Shown: positions 1 to 8,813 of the stretch, piece by piece
Position numbering within the stretch: the stretch's first letter is position 1
How the letters are laid out: each line of letters starts with the position of its first letter
The notes under the pieces: generated by a model
Seen by the model: the letters and a program-made list of their open reading frames with translations, nothing else
Database searches by the model: none
Told to the model about the DNA's origin: nothing
Position numbers and translations under genes: made by a program
NCBI RefSeq assembly: GCF_018918205.1
Contig: NZ_JAHLQB010000014.1
Location: forward strand, 1 to 54,103
From: Lachnoclostridium sp. MSJ-17
GTDB lineage: Bacteria; Bacillota; Clostridia; Oscillospirales; Acutalibacteraceae
Length of the DNA: 54,103 nucleotides
Reading direction: 5' to 3'

Positions 1-22
1 AAACAGAAAGAAGGTAAAAATC

Positions 23-1045
23 ATGTGTGAAAATTATTGCTTGGATTTAGATTCAATGCCAAAGGTGCTTCAAACCCTCGATGGAGTAACACTGGCAGAG
101 ATGGACTTGCCGCCGATCAGGTATGTTATCAAAGACCTGCTCCCACAGGGGCTTGCGATGCTGAACGGCTCCATGAAGATCGGCAAATCGTGGATGGTAC
201 TGGACTGGTGCGTCAGGATAGCGAAGGGTGAGAACATCTGGAATTTTCCGACCACAAAAGGCACAACCCTCTATCTCAGTTTGGAGGATTCCAATACGCG
301 GTTGCAGGATCGTCTGCTGTCGGTCACGGAGGACGTACCGCCTAACGTGCATTTTTCTATCAACTGCCTGTCAATCGGTAACGGCTTGGAGGAGCAGATA
401 CGCAATTTCGTTGCGGAGCACCCCGACACGGTTTTGGTCGCAATCGATATCTTCCAAAAGATACGCACGACAACCGAAATCAACTACGGCGTAGATTATG
501 CCGAAACAGAGGTTTTGAAATCGCTGGCGGGTGAATTGGGTATCGCGATTCTCCTTGTACACCATGTGCGGAAGAAAGAGGACGAAGACCCGTTCAATAT
601 GATGTCGGGCAGCAACGGCTTGGCAGGCTGCGCCGATACGCTGTTTGTTTTGAAAAAGAGCAAACGCTCTTCCGCGGACGCTACTCTCTTCTGCACGGGG
701 CGTGATATCGAGTATCGGGAACTCGATGTTCGCTTCGAGAAGGAAACCTGTACGTGGAGTTTCATTTCCGACAGTGCGGAGAATCCGGAAACGCTGCTCC
801 CGAGACCTATGCAAAAGCTGGTTGAGATGATGAAAGATAAATCCGCGTTCTCGGGCAGCAACGCTGAATTCATGGAAGAGTTCAAAAGCTACACGGGAAT
901 CGAAATCCATACCAACGTCATGAAAAAGATGATGAAAAAGCACCGGTCGGAGCTTGAGGGAAACGGCGTCACCTTTGAGGACTGCAAACGCAACAACGAC
1001 CGCTGTATCGATATCTGCTACGACCCACCGGCTGACAATCGCTGA
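23..1045 (+). CDS. RepA-type AAA (RecA-like) ATPase of a mobile element
   Basis: A 340-residue P-loop ATPase of the AAA_25/RepA type. These hexameric, RecA-like helicases serve plasmid replication (RSF1010 RepA is the best-known member) and are common on integrative mobilizable elements. Walker A GSMKIGKS is at residues 49-56, a strand-loop YLSLEDS with a following arginine-rich helix at 84-98, Walker B VLVAIDIF near 137-144, and a VHHVRK sensor-like loop at 179-184. The ATG at 23 has AAGAAGG about 8 bases upstream. It is followed by iterons and the mobilization genes on the same strand, so a role in replicating or processing the element's DNA is inferred. It could also be an accessory regulator of the same fold. 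Confidence 0.75.
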   Translation: MCENYCLDLDSMPKVLQTLDGVTLAEMDLPPIRYVIKDLLPQGLAMLNGSMKIGKSWMVLDWCVRIAKGENIWNFPTTKGTTLYLSLEDSNTRLQDRLLSVTEDVPPNVHFSINCLSIGNGLEEQIRNFVAEHPDTVLVAIDIFQKIRTTTEINYGVDYAETEVLKSLAGELGIAILLVHHVRKKEDEDPFNMMSGSNGLAGCADTLFVLKKSKRSSADATLFCTGRDIEYRELDVRFEKETCTWSFISDSAENPETLLPRPMQKLVEMMKDKSAFSGSNAEFMEEFKSYTGIEIHTNVMKKMMKKHRSELEGNGVTFEDCKRNNDRCIDICYDPPADNR

Positions 1046-1047
1046 AA

Positions 1048-1118
1048 AGTACGGCAAGTACGGCAGGTACGGCAAATACCCGCGGGGGGTTTTACTGTCC
1101 TTGCCGTCCTTGCTGTCC
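1048..1118. repeat. 9-bp iterons in two opposed blocks (candidate origin)
   Basis: Three tandem 9-bp units, AGTACGGCA, AGTACGGCA and GGTACGGCA, occupy 1048-1074, directly after the ATPase stop codon. A second block, GTCCTTGCC, GTCCTTGCT, GTCC, lies at 1097-1118. It is roughly the reverse complement of the first, so the two blocks can form an imperfect hairpin around a GC-rich centre (CCCGCGGG, then TTTT). Short iterons next to a RepA-type helicase fit a replication origin or protein-binding array. A terminator for the ATPase gene is a weaker alternative. Confidence 0.5.
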
Positions 1119-1347
1119 GAAACGTCCAACAGCGTTACCACACCGTGTGTACCCCTGTGTGAGATTTTCCACAGAAGGCTGAGAAACAAGCCGACAGCGA
1201 AACACGCGCGGATTTGGGCAAACGTGGGCGTGTTGTCGCCGCTAATCAAAACAAGATAAAAAAACGCGTTCTTTTGCGCGGGTATCAGAAGCAAGCAAAA
1301 CCAAGTATCAAAAACAGGCTTAAAACGGGTTTCATACGCGGGTTTAG

Positions 1348-1426
1348 CGCAGACTCGTCTGCGGCCAGCATCGCATTCGACTGGTCGCGCAGCGACCGCC
1401 GATGCAGCTGGGGCGGGACACCCGCC
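1348..1426. other. Three consecutive perfect inverted repeats: candidate oriT
   Basis: Just upstream of the mobC-like gene lie three perfect short inverted repeats: CGCAGAC-TC-GTCTGCG at 1348-1363, GGTCGC-GCA-GCGACC at 1383-1397, and GGCGGG-ACA-CCCGCC at 1412-1426. Relaxase-family oriT sites typically consist of inverted repeats next to a nick site, immediately upstream of the mob operon. The nick position cannot be assigned by eye. The last repeat could also be a leader hairpin of the mob transcript. The whole 1046-1453 interval has no convincing gene. Confidence 0.5.
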
Positions 1427-1453
1427 ACCCGTTTTACGGCAGAAAGGAACCAA

Positions 1454-1768
1454 ATGAAAGATAAAAAAATGAGTATCCGCATCTCAGAGGAGGATTTGAA
1501 CATCGTCCACTACAAAGCGGAGCAGGCAAAAATAACCCTGACCGAGTACGTTACGCAGTGCGCTCTCGGAAAACAAATCTTCGTGATTGACGGCTTGGAC
1601 GAAGTGCTCCGTCAGCAGAAAGCCATTGGCAGAAACCTCAACCGGCTGACTGTTCTCAGCAACATGGGGAAGATTTCAAGCGTTAATCTTGAACGGTTGA
1701 CAGAGGAATACGCCTCACTTAACAAGACTCTCACGGAGCTGTTAGACAGAAAGAGGTGGTCGGCATAG
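1454..1768 (+). CDS. mobC: MobC-like relaxosome accessory protein
   Basis: A 104-residue protein in the classic position before a relaxase. The N-terminus (MSIRISEEDLNIVHYKAEQA) reads as a ribbon-helix-helix DNA-binding segment, followed by TLTEYVTQCALGK and a C-terminal helical part with ILE/LEU repeats. This matches the MobC/BfmA-type proteins that bind oriT and help the relaxase open the strands. I chose the ATG at 1454, which has AGAAAGGA about 5 bases upstream; the upstream in-frame extension overlaps the oriT-like repeats and is unlikely to be translated. Its 3' end overlaps the relaxase start, indicating translational coupling. Confidence 0.7.
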   Translation: MKDKKMSIRISEEDLNIVHYKAEQAKITLTEYVTQCALGKQIFVIDGLDEVLRQQKAIGRNLNRLTVLSNMGKISSVNLERLTEEYASLNKTLTELLDRKRWSA

Positions 1769-3123
1769 CGGTAGTTACGATCATTGCGCGAAAGAAAACG
1801 CAGACCCGTCAGGGGTTATGGGGACTGCTTCACTACTGTATGCAGGACAAGAAAACCATGTACAACGGACGAAAGCTCGTCACCGGAGTCAACTGTGTGG
1901 CGCAGTCGGCGTTCAATGAAATGATAAATACCAAGCTGCAATACCGCAAGCCGGGCGGCAGACAGTACTACCACATCATGCAATCCTTCCATCCGGACGA
2001 GCCGATCTCGCCCGAGACGGCGCACGAAATCGCTCTGCGTTTCGCTGAGGAAAACTTCCCCGGCTACGAGGTGTTGGTCGCCACTCATGTCGACCGTCAC
2101 CACATACATTCGCATTTCGTCGTCAATTCCGTGAACGCGGAAACAGGTTTGATGTTCCATTCCGACAACCATGAAATCCAGCGACTGCGCGACGCCTCAG
2201 ACAGACTCTGCATAGAATATGGCTTTTCGGTGGTCGTTCCCAAGAGCAAAAAGGTCAAGGGCATGTCCACTGCCGAGTATCATGTCGCAGAAAAAGGTCA
2301 GAGCTGGAAGTTGGATTTGGCGATGGCAATCGACGAAGCGATGCGCTACGCCGTCAGCAAAGAGCATTTTATTGAGCTGATGGAGATGGACGGTTATGAG
2401 GTCAAGTGGAAAGATACGCACAAATATATCACCTACACCTGCCCGAACGGTAAGCCGTGCAGAGACAACAAACTGCATGAAGAAAAATATTTGAAGGAGA
2501 ATATGGAAGATGAATTCAGAATCAGAGAGAAAATCATCAGAGACATTGAAAGCACAAGCGAAGATGAATTTGGAAAGAGCGGCGCAGACGGCGCCCTTTA
2601 TCGCGGTGCCGGAGAAGGCTTGGACAGCGTTGATTCAGACGCAGAAAAACCAATTCGAGATGCTGAATATGCTCTTGGAGCAGACGAAAACGCTGGCGAC
2701 ATGGAGCGACCTCTCGGATATGCAGGAGGAACAGCTGGCGCAGCTGACAGCTCACGCGAAGCAGACGGAGCAGACCCTGACAGCGTTTCAGGAGACGCTT
2801 CGGGAGCAAGCGGAGCAGATTCAAGCGGCGACCTCGACCTCGATGGAGAGTTTCCAATCACAGGTTGGGAAGGCGAACGAGAGTTTCTCGCAGCAACTCT
2901 CATCGGAGGAACAGACGGTGAAGCGGAGTTTGAAGAAGCTGATTTTGGCTTCGCTTATCCCGACTATCCTGCTGATCATCTGGGAATTGATTCGGCATAT
3001 CTGGCTGCCGATGTGATGAATATTCTGGACAACGACAGCCACACCGAAGACTGCACCACAATGAATCAGCCGCAGAAGAACAAAAAGAATACGCAGTCAG
3101 GCGGCTTCAATATGAGTATGTAA
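1756..3123 (+). CDS. mobA: MobA-type conjugative relaxase (HxH family)
   Basis: A 455-residue relaxase that should nick oriT and pilot the strand during mobilization. The three-histidine metal site is in HVDRHHIHSHFV at residues 111-122, with a second conserved block YYHIMQSF at 71-78; candidate nicking tyrosines are near residues 27-36. The relaxase fold ends near residue 270. The remaining tail is acidic, low-complexity and rich in D, E, G, A and S, and overlaps another gene in a different frame. The GTG at 1756 is the usable start, but AGAGGTGG then sits too close. An ATA codon at 1765 has better spacing and would give the family-like N-terminus, so a mutated start is possible. Confidence 0.8.
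   Translation: MVGIAVVTIIARKKTQTRQGLWGLLHYCMQDKKTMYNGRKLVTGVNCVAQSAFNEMINTKLQYRKPGGRQYYHIMQSFHPDEPISPETAHEIALRFAEENFPGYEVLVATHVDRHHIHSHFVVNSVNAETGLMFHSDNHEIQRLRDASDRLCIEYGFSVVVPKSKKVKGMSTAEYHVAEKGQSWKLDLAMAIDEAMRYAVSKEHFIELMEMDGYEVKWKDTHKYITYTCPNGKPCRDNKLHEEKYLKENMEDEFRIREKIIRDIESTSEDEFGKSGADGALYRGAGEGLDSVDSDAEKPIRDAEYALGADENAGDMERPLGYAGGTAGAADSSREADGADPDSVSGDASGASGADSSGDLDLDGEFPITGWEGEREFLAATLIGGTDGEAEFEEADFGFAYPDYPADHLGIDSAYLAADVMNILDNDSHTEDCTTMNQPQKNKKNTQSGGFNMSM
2510..3016 (+). CDS. Coiled-coil membrane protein nested inside the relaxase gene (MobB-like)
   Basis: A 168-residue ORF lies wholly within the relaxase gene in the +1 frame. It looks like a real protein: an ATG at 2510 with AAGGAG at 2494-2499, a long Gln/Glu/Lys/Thr-rich helical region (about residues 35-140) with coiled-coil character, then a hydrophobic segment at about 143-164 and a short basic/aromatic end. 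It is this frame, rather than the relaxase frame, that has normal protein composition here. In RSF1010/R1162 and ColE1 plasmids, mobB is likewise nested in the relaxase gene, and in R1162 it is membrane-bound and stabilizes the relaxosome. A similar role is inferred. Confidence 0.65.
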   Translation: MNSESERKSSETLKAQAKMNLERAAQTAPFIAVPEKAWTALIQTQKNQFEMLNMLLEQTKTLATWSDLSDMQEEQLAQLTAHAKQTEQTLTAFQETLREQAEQIQAATSTSMESFQSQVGKANESFSQQLSSEEQTVKRSLKKLILASLIPTILLIIWELIRHIWLPM

Positions 3124-3160
3124 GGAGGTTGAAAGGAAAAAGATAATGCCGTGATGCCTT

Positions 3161-3307
3161 ATGGCATCGAAGAAAACAGAAATTCCAAAGCACGAAATTG
3201 ATATACTTGCAAAAACATTCCTTCCTGAAATTATAGCTTTCTTTGAAACAGAAGAGGGCAAAAAAGAATTCGAGGAATGGAAACGGCAAAGAGAAGGAAA
3301 AGAATAA
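3161..3307 (+). CDS. Small mobile-element protein, 48 aa, with a broken upstream start
   Basis: A 48-residue ORF after the relaxase. Its second half (FLPEIIAFFETEEGKKEFEEW) resembles, from memory, short conserved proteins often found beside relaxases in clostridial elements; the function is unknown. The ATG at 3161 has no good ribosome binding site. An in-frame ATG at 3146 does (AAAGGA, 8 bases upstream), but its third codon is TGA at 3152. The natural start may therefore have been lost to a nonsense change, or the two-codon leader may allow reinitiation. Confidence 0.5.
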   Translation: MASKKTEIPKHEIDILAKTFLPEIIAFFETEEGKKEFEEWKRQREGKE

Positions 3308-3311
3308 TAAG

Positions 3312-3345
3312 TTGCAGGGCGCATGTTAATTGATGCGCCCTGCAA
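3312..3345. terminator. Perfect 13-bp hairpin between convergent genes
   Basis: TTGCAGGGCGCAT and ATGCGCCCTGCAA form a perfect 13-bp stem with an 8-base loop, between the end of the mob operon and the convergent ATPase gene. Neither side has a clean U-tract, so it may be a weak bidirectional terminator or a protein-binding palindrome. Confidence 0.5.
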
Positions 3346-3413
3346 AAATTCAAAAAATTATATTTTCAAATACGATTCTACGGTATCAGAATGATAAGCT
3401 TTAATGTGGCTTA

Positions 3414-4991
3414 TTATTTGCTTCTTGAATAATTCATTGATGCACGGAAAAAATTAATTAAAGGGTAGTGAATAGTAACTTTTGTTAAAGGATCAATATC
3501 TCTGTCACCAAAGAAAACAAATCTAGGAAAACGACCGTAATTACCAATCACGCCGACATCATAAAGATCTCTTATAATATGTGATGCCTTTCTCTTCTTT
3601 AAGCATTCAACCTCAAAAAATGAATCACTCATTTTTTCTATTCTATCCTCAAATTCTTTTGATGAAAATGGTAGACTTATTCCAGTTAACACATGCCGAA
3701 TTCCTTCAATTTCTTTATCAGTATAGTTTGCATTTAATGCTTCAACAAGTTCTTCCCATGATTCAGAAGAGTACTGTTGCTTAACAGCATCAAAAACACG
3801 CTGATCAATAAAGCTTTCCTCTCCAAACTGTTTTTGAATTATTGAAAAAAGACGAATAATATCTCTAGGCTTATTCCAAGTTTGATTAATGATATAATTA
3901 TATATCTTCTTATTTGATATTTCCTGTGCAAAGTATGTCTTCCAGATATCTTTACTGGATTCAACATTTTTATTTTGTTCGCTAACTGCTATTCGTTTTT
4001 TTAACATTTGCAAAAGAGGATTATCTCTAATATCTCCCCCTTTTTGTAACCAAGATATCTGGATGCCAAAATCATGAATCGGTTTATTAATTTCAGTACC
4101 CATTGACTGAACTGCTTTGTATACTTCATTTCGAATTGCAGCTATAAAATACACATTGAAGCCTTTTTCAATGCATGTTTCAGATAAATACTGAATTGCA
4201 AATACTAAATCTCGAATAAGAATTATGTCTCTCTCATATTGCTTGCACTTTTTCAAAGATAACTCTAATTCATCGACGAACACATAAATGGAATCCTCAA
4301 TGGGGGATAATTCAGAAAAAAATTGTATTACAGTATCAGCAAGTGATTTAAAAGAAATACATTTTTTTTCCGGGTCAGACCACTCCAAATCAAAAGATAT
4401 TTTTGCGATACTAGCAATATTTAGTTCAACATTACCACGTTTAATTTTTGGAATAATAGTGTGCGTAGTTCTTTTGCTATGATTGTTTCCATATGTTGCA
4501 TGCAATAGCGCACATAAATTATTCCATGTAGCGTTTCTTTCAAAAACTCCATATTCAGTTTTTTCTAAGTTGAATACTATATTTTTTATAAGGTATAATT
4601 GCCATGCTCGAATGCAGTTAATGCTACTATCTACAGGGAGAACCCTATCGATCGTTTCTTCGGAACTGGTTCCTTCATTGTCGATTGTTGTACCTGTCCG
4701 TTTAATAATATTTCTTTGCTCATCATCCACATCTTTTTTAAATCTGATGAACGAGGTGAAAACTGGCTCCTCTTTATCGTGTAAAATGGTCTCAATGTAT
4801 TTTAACAACATTGTTTTACCGGAACCTTTCTCTCCGCAAATGTAATATACCTTTCCTTCTAACAAGCTGTTAATATCAATATTGGGAAATTCAAAGAATA
4901 GATGTTTACATATGTCTTTTCCAAAAGATAAAAACTCATTGTAGGCATCGGTTTTTCCAAGTATAAAATCTTTTATTTGTATTTTTCCCAT
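3414..4991 (-). CDS. Large P-loop ATPase, Sll1717-like, function unknown
   Basis: A 525-residue AAA/STAND-type ATPase. Walker A GEKGSGKT is at residues 53-60 and Walker B IYVFVDELE at 235-243, with the tandem acidic residues of a hydrolysing site. A later segment (NKPRDIIRLF) resembles the arginine-bearing region of KAP/Sll1717-like ATPases. There is no signal peptide or membrane segment, so it should be cytosolic. The ATG at 4991 has AAGGAG 7 bases upstream. The gene is visibly AT-rich compared with all later genes and has its own promoter, which implies recent transfer. Such single-gene ATPases on mobile elements are frequently defence candidates, but this is inference and no effector domain is visible. 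Confidence 0.65.
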   Translation of the reverse strand: MGKIQIKDFILGKTDAYNEFLSFGKDICKHLFFEFPNIDINSLLEGKVYYICGEKGSGKTMLLKYIETILHDKEEPVFTSFIRFKKDVDDEQRNIIKRTGTTIDNEGTSSEETIDRVLPVDSSINCIRAWQLYLIKNIVFNLEKTEYGVFERNATWNNLCALLHATYGNNHSKRTTHTIIPKIKRGNVELNIASIAKISFDLEWSDPEKKCISFKSLADTVIQFFSELSPIEDSIYVFVDELELSLKKCKQYERDIILIRDLVFAIQYLSETCIEKGFNVYFIAAIRNEVYKAVQSMGTEINKPIHDFGIQISWLQKGGDIRDNPLLQMLKKRIAVSEQNKNVESSKDIWKTYFAQEISNKKIYNYIINQTWNKPRDIIRLFSIIQKQFGEESFIDQRVFDAVKQQYSSESWEELVEALNANYTDKEIEGIRHVLTGISLPFSSKEFEDRIEKMSDSFFEVECLKKRKASHIIRDLYDVGVIGNYGRFPRFVFFGDRDIDPLTKVTIHYPLINFFRASMNYSRSK

Positions 4992-5190
4992 ACAATAGCT
5001 CCTTGATTACTATGTATTGTTTTTGTTTCCTTCAAAAGAAAATAATAAAGAGAAAACTTCGATTGTGTTGGTTTTGCATACCATGTCATAAAACTGTTTA
5101 ATTCTTACCAAAAATCTTGAGAGTATACGAAAGCAACTTCATAATAGCTCTATCTCTTAATTTGGAAAAATTGTCAGATTATTTACATAT

Positions 5191-5219
5191 ATTATACTAC
5201 AGGAATCAATATAAATCAA
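5191..5219 (-). promoter_or_regulatory. Promoter of the AT-rich ATPase gene
   Basis: On the minus strand, TTGATT (5214-5219) and TATAAT (5191-5196) are separated by exactly 17 bases. Transcription would begin near 5184, giving a leader of about 190 bases before the ATG at 4991. The 4992-5424 interval otherwise holds only the tRNA terminator and AT-rich DNA without a recognizable gene. Confidence 0.5.
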
Positions 5220-5373
5220 CAAAACATATTGTAGAATTAAAATGAAAAATACTATTATATGCTCACAAATTCATGTTCGTTTGCGGATAAAGTCAAAAAG
5301 CAACTTCTAAACAATTGATAATTTATCAGAATATGACAATTATTCATTGCTCTTTCAAATAGCTACACAAAAC

Positions 5374-5416
5374 CAAAAATCCGAACGTTTCGCCAATCAG
5401 CAAAAAGTTCGGATTA
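5374..5416 (-). terminator. Terminator of the tRNA-Thr/tRNA-Tyr operon
   Basis: On the minus strand, AATCCGAAC pairs with GTTCGGATT and is followed by a short U-run, immediately after the tRNA-Tyr 3' end. Confidence 0.65.
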
Positions 5417-5424
5417 TTTGAGTT

Positions 5425-5509
5425 TGGTGGGAGAAGGTGGATTCGAACCACCGAAGCATGACGCAACAGATTTACAGTCTGCCCCCTTTGGCCACTCGGG
5501 AATTCTCCC
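5425..5509 (-). tRNA. tRNA-Tyr (anticodon GTA)
   Basis: A class II tRNA with a long variable arm, an encoded CCA end (5425-5427), acceptor stem GGGAGAA/TTCTCCC, T-arm GGTGGTTCGAATCCACC and anticodon loop CTGTAAA, anticodon GTA. It is the second gene of a leftward operon behind tRNA-Thr. Its 3' end faces the mobile element at the left edge, the usual orientation for a tRNA-embedded attachment site. Confidence 0.95.
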
Positions 5510-5568
5510 AAATATATTAGGTCTACTCACTTGATTGTCAATAATAGATACTCGACGTAGACCTTTGT

Positions 5569-5644
5569 TGGAGCTGGTGGACGGACTTGAACCCCCGACC
5601 TGCTGATTACAAATCAGCTGCTCTACCAACTGAGCTACACCAGC
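5569..5644 (-). tRNA. tRNA-Thr (anticodon TGT)
   Basis: A 76-base class I tRNA with an encoded CCA. The acceptor is GCTGGTG/CACCAGC, the anticodon stem-loop CTGATTTGTAATCAG gives TGT, and the T-arm is GGGGGTTCAAGTCCGTC. It is the first gene of the leftward tRNA operon, with a consensus promoter upstream. Confidence 0.95.
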
Positions 5645-5673
5645 GTGTGTACTGTTCTCTCAAGTGCTTAAAT

Positions 5674-5702
5674 AATATACCACAAATCGCGACTTTTGTC
5701 AA
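5674..5702 (-). promoter_or_regulatory. Promoter of the tRNA-Thr/tRNA-Tyr operon
   Basis: On the minus strand, a perfect TTGACA (5697-5702) and TATATT (5674-5679) are spaced by 17 bases, about 30 bases before the tRNA-Thr gene. Confidence 0.75.
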
Positions 5703-5767
5703 CCCCTTTTTTAATTTATTCAAAGATATTTCTCTGAATATATTTTTTCAAATTTTTTATTTTTCTA

Positions 5768-5796
5768 TTGACAAATATCATTTTTTATCGTATAAT
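5768..5796 (+). promoter_or_regulatory. Promoter of the tRNA-Met/Glu/Leu operon
   Basis: Full-consensus TTGACA (5768-5773) and TATAAT (5791-5796) with a 17-base spacer, 25 bases before tRNA-Met. It is divergent from the leftward tRNA promoter. Confidence 0.8.
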
Positions 5797-5821
5797 AATA
5801 AGGCTGAATTTCAGCACAGAT

Positions 5822-5898
5822 GGCGGAATAGCTCAGTTGGCTAGAGCATTCGGTTCATACCCGAAGTGTCGTAGGTTCGAATCCTATTTCCGCTACCA
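5822..5898 (+). tRNA. tRNA-Met (elongator, anticodon CAT)
   Basis: A 77-base tRNA with an encoded CCA. The anticodon arm TTCGG-TTCATAC-CCGAA gives CAT. The anticodon stem lacks the three G-C pairs typical of the initiator, so it is called elongator tRNA-Met; modification to an Ile-CAU tRNA cannot be wholly excluded. Confidence 0.9.
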
Positions 5899-5900
5899 AC

Positions 5901-5975
5901 GGCCCGGTGGTCAAGCGGTTAAGACACCGCCCTTTCACGGCGGTAACACGAGTTCGATTCTCGTCCGGGTCACCA
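5901..5975 (+). tRNA. tRNA-Glu (anticodon TTC)
   Basis: A 75-base tRNA starting two bases after tRNA-Met, with an encoded CCA. The anticodon arm CCGCC-CTTTCAC-GGCGG gives TTC, the usual bacterial tRNA-Glu. Confidence 0.95.
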
Positions 5976-6007
5976 TTGCGCCCCTTACTTTTGTGAGGGG
6001 CGCAATT
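5976..6007 (+). other. Hairpin spacer between tRNA-Glu and tRNA-Leu
   Basis: ATTGCGCCCCT and AGGGGCGCAAT form a long stem directly after the CCA of tRNA-Glu. There is no U-tract, so it is more likely a processing or spacer structure than a terminator. Confidence 0.5.
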
Positions 6008-6017
6008 CATATCCTTC

Positions 6018-6104
6018 GCCGGTGTGGTGGAATAGGCAGACACAAGGGACTTAAAATCCCTCGGAGTAAAATCCGTACCGGTTCAAGTCCGGTCACCGGC
6101 ACCA
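6018..6104 (+). tRNA. tRNA-Leu (anticodon TAA)
   Basis: An 87-base class II tRNA with an encoded CCA, acceptor GCCGGTG/CACCGGC and anticodon loop CTTAAAA, giving TAA. It is last in the rightward tRNA operon. Copies of its 3' end recur in the spacer downstream. Confidence 0.95.
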
Positions 6105-6145
6105 ACAACAGCACATACCCACTTGGGTATGTGCTGTTGTTTTTT
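6105..6145 (+). terminator. Terminator of the tRNA-Met/Glu/Leu operon
   Basis: ACAACAGCACATACCC and GGGTATGTGCTGTTGT form a 16-bp perfect stem with a 4-base loop followed by a U-run, directly behind the tRNA-Leu CCA. Confidence 0.9.
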
Positions 6146-6155
6146 ACCTTCGCGT

Positions 6156-6339
6156 GGTGACCGGACTTGAAGGCGAGCGTTAAGAAAACGTGCGGGGGCA
6201 CGTTTTTAGCGAGAGAGATTATGAAACCTTTCCCCCTTCGCTGAACCTCACAAGCGAGATGAACGTCAAAACACCGCACACAACAGGTCACCGGCAATTC
6301 TGTCTTATAGCAAGCAGGTGACCGGACTTGAAGGCGAGC
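6156..6339. repeat. Two 23-bp direct repeats carrying tRNA-Leu 3'-end sequence
   Basis: An identical 23-bp sequence occurs at 6156-6178 and 6317-6339. Its first 16 bases (GGTGACCGGACTTGAA) are the reverse complement of the T-arm/acceptor end of the adjacent tRNA-Leu. A shorter piece in tRNA orientation (GGTCACCGGCA) is at 6286-6296, and a perfect hairpin with a U-run (AAAACGTGC/GCACGTTTT) at 6185-6207. No ORF in 6146-6399 is convincing. These may be scars of insertions at tRNA ends, or an unnamed intergenic repeat. Confidence 0.55.
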
Positions 6340-6352
6340 CTTTGTGTTCACG

Positions 6353-6382
6353 AAAAAAGAGCCGGCGTGTGTCGGCTCTTTT
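6353..6382 (-). terminator. Terminator of the Clp ATPase gene
   Basis: On the minus strand, AGAGCCGACA...GCCGGCTCT forms a hairpin followed by six Ts, about 20 bases after the stop codon of the clp gene. Confidence 0.85.
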
Positions 6383-6399
6383 AATACTTTTGAAATTAT

Positions 6400-8721
<2,322 letters not shown>

Positions 8722-8767
8722 AGTCTGTACCTCATATTATCTGTTGGTTAGGTTCCTATAGGTTATT

Positions 8768-8796
8768 ATTGTATAATAAATCGTGACAAATAGCAA
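8768..8796 (-). promoter_or_regulatory. Likely promoter of the Clp gene
   Basis: On the minus strand, TTGCTA (8791-8796) and TACAAT (8768-8773) are spaced by 17 bases. An alternative TATACA hexamer overlaps the -10. I saw no clear CtsR heptad repeat. Confidence 0.4.
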
Positions 8797-8813
8797 GTCT
8801 GTTCACAAAAGCG

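Noticed and set aside
954-1259. 101-residue plus-strand ORF after the RepA-like gene
   Set aside because: It consists of iteron-derived Lys-Tyr-Gly repeats and has no start signal.
371-1453. 360-residue minus-strand ORF over the RepA-like gene and origin region
   Set aside because: It runs across the iterons and inverted repeats and opposes a gene with Walker motifs; low-complexity tyrosine/proline repeats come from the iterons.
5414-6160. Several 60-130-residue ORFs over the tRNA cluster
   Set aside because: They are readings through tRNA genes and their terminators.
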